DNA from: Sphingomonas hominis
GTDB lineage: Bacteria; Pseudomonadota; Alphaproteobacteria; Sphingomonadales; Sphingomonadaceae
Direction: 5' to 3'
Assembly (NCBI RefSeq): GCF_013328205.1
Contig: NZ_JABULH010000002.1
Span: 248,001 to 312,000 of the forward strand
Length of the DNA stretch: 64,000 nucleotides
Shown here: positions 63,060-64,000 of the stretch, in pieces
Layout: the number at the start of each line of letters is the position of its first letter
Numbering within the stretch: position 1 is the stretch's first letter
Translations under genes and position numbers: made by a program
Notes under the pieces: generated by a model
Told to the model about the DNA's origin: nothing
Seen by the model: the letters and a program-made list of their open reading frames with translations, nothing else
Database searches by the model: none

Positions 63060-63232
63060 CTCACGCGCCCCGCGATCAACGTCTCGGCGCCCATCGTGTG
63101 ACGCAACGACGCGATACGCTCGCCGTACCCGCGCGCCAGCCCATAATGCGCGACGCGCGCCTCGCTGCTCGCACCGGCGCGCGCGCGCAGGAGAGAAATC
63201 TGGTGTCGTTGCAAAAGGTAGTTGAGATCCAT
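63056..63232 (-). CDS. 58-residue partner of the MbcA-like protein
   Basis: Fifty-eight residues, beginning MDLNYLLQRHQISLLRARA and including the helical, arginine-rich ASSEARVAHYGLARGY stretch, then a short hydrophobic end (TMGAETLIAG). It has no recognised family; similar short proteins appear in sphingomonads. Its stop overlaps the TTG of the following gene by four bases, so translation is likely coupled. The gap to the ABC exporter (131 bases) carries no terminator I can see. Confidence 0.72.
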   Translation of the reverse strand: MDLNYLLQRHQISLLRARAGASSEARVAHYGLARGYGERIASLRHTMGAETLIAGRVS

Positions 63233-63363
63233 GCCACGCTCCTTGTTGTAAGCGGGAGCCCGGATCGTCTCTCAGCCGCTGGCGCCTACGATCGGGTTGC
63301 CAGCGATGACGTTCATATAGGGCAAGGCGCGGTGAATTGATACCCGCCGCGGCCGGGCCGCGT

Positions 63364-64000
63364 TCACGCCGCCTCGTTAAACTGCAAGCTGGCGAGCCGC
63401 GCGTAGAGCCCGCCACGCGCGAACAGCGACGCGTGGGTGCCCTCCTCGACAATGCGCCCGCCGTCCATCACGACGATGCGGTCGGCGGCGCGCACGGTCG
63501 CCAGCCGGTGCGCGATGACGATCGTGGTGCGGTCCGCCATCAACCGCTCGAGCGCGTCCTGCACCAGCCGCTCGCTCTCCGCGTCGAGTGCGCTGGTCGC
63601 CTCGTCGAGCAAGAGGATCGGCGCGTCACGCAGCAGCGCGCGCGCGATCGCGACCCGCTGTCGCTGCCCGCCCGACAGGCGTGCGCCGCCTTCGCCCAGG
63701 AAGGTGTCGAGGCCGTCGGGCAACGCACGCAGGAAGTCTGCGGCGTTGGCGGCCTCCGCCGCGCGCCAGATCGCGGCATCGTCGGCGTCCCAGCGGCCGT
63801 AGCGCAGGTTGTCGCGCGCGCTGGTGCCGAAGATCACCGTCTCCTGCGGCACCATCGCGATCCGTGCGCGGACCTCGGCCGGGTCGGCGTCGCGCAACGC
63901 CACGCCGTCGACGCTGATCGTGCCCGATGCGGGATCGTAGAAGCGTTGCAGCAATTGGAACAAGGTCGACTTGCCCGCGCCCGACGGTCCGACCACCGCG
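63364..64000 (-). CDS. ABC exporter ATP-binding domain (5' part off window edge)
   Basis: The frame runs to the window edge as [12 protein letters not shown], so the N-terminal permease part lies beyond. Walker [10 protein letters not shown]-loop in [10 protein letters not shown], signature [16 protein letters not shown], Walker [13 protein letters not shown] and H-loop in IAHRLATV are all present. The arrangement is that of an MsbA/HlyB-type exporter half-transporter with the nucleotide-binding domain at the C terminus. Substrate unknown. Confidence 0.92.
   Translation of the reverse strand, partial: AVVGPSGAGKSTLFQLLQRFYDPASGTISVDGVALRDADPAEVRARIAMVPQETVIFGTSARDNLRYGRWDADDAAIWRAAEAANAADFLRALPDGLDTFLGEGGARLSGGQRQRVAIARALLRDAPILLLDEATSALDAESERLVQDALERLMADRTTIVIAHRLATVRAADRIVVMDGGRIVEEGTHASLFARGGLYARLASLQFNEAA

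Overview
The window is high-GC chromosomal DNA that reads like a sphingomonad (order Sphingomonadales, probably Sphingomonas or a close relative). Grounds are the gene content (an NDUFS4-type complex I subunit, an alphaproteobacterial SspB, a hisB-hisH-hisA-hisF-hisE order, a TonB-dependent receptor, a complete valine-degradation set), the strong G/C third-position bias throughout, and many copies of a dispersed palindromic repeat between genes. I see no rRNA, tRNA, CRISPR array, IS element or prophage. The genus call is inference from gene content, not from a marker gene.

Layout. 1-4178 (+): 3' part of an adenosine/sugar kinase, hrpB, an NDUFS4-like subunit, a PH-domain membrane protein. 4202-6855 (-): lemA, ygcG-like TPM protein, second TPM protein and a Nudix hydrolase, packed or overlapping. 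6963-9033: mscL against an APC amino-acid permease, separated by a terminator. 9112-13145 (-): histidine operon hisB, yciI-like, hisH, hisA, hisF, a 63-aa membrane protein, hisE, HIT hydrolase. 13237-18575 (+): sspB, fumC, two small glycine-rich proteins, a DUF5694 exported protein and a COQ8-clade UbiB-like protein. 18694-25756: manganese catalase facing away from a short-chain dehydrogenase across a region with two FNR-type boxes, then pncB, a cupin/SDR/hypothetical operon, a GATase1 protein, a phosphoesterase and a small protein. 25794-34097: glycosyltransferase, DUF4142/uracil-DNA-glycosylase-like pair, TonB receptor, CaiB-type CoA-transferase, small protein, DEAD-box helicase with a structured leader. 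34098-44903: hybrid histidine kinase, DUF3429, small protein plus chemotaxis transducer, acyl-CoA dehydrogenase, FAA hydrolase, DUF885 peptidase-like protein, trehalase lipoprotein. 44904-52593: divergent LysR regulator and the valine-catabolic cluster. 52682-64000: TetR regulator, outer-membrane barrel, aldehyde dehydrogenase, beta-helix protein, proS of archaeal/eukaryotic type, rnr, saccharopine-dehydrogenase-like reductase, an orphan MbcA/ParS-type protein with a 58-aa partner, and the end of an ABC exporter.

How the genes work together. The valine cluster encodes every step from isobutyryl-CoA to propionyl-CoA: isobutyryl-CoA dehydrogenase, enoyl-CoA hydratase, 3-hydroxyisobutyryl-CoA hydrolase, MmsB and MmsA. 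A clear dyad (GTTGCAG-N13-CTGCAAC) lies between lysR and mmsA. Two unrecognised genes (a lipoprotein and a STAS/SpoIIAA-like protein) sit inside the cluster with overlapping or near-zero spacing. The histidine operon also carries non-histidine passengers.

Most worth checking: the palindromic repeat family, the FNR-type boxes near the catalase, the LysR operator and the two passengers in the valine operon, the tripartite small protein in the his operon, the TTG-coupled MbcA-like pair without a toxin, and ribosome-binding sites placed inside hairpins.
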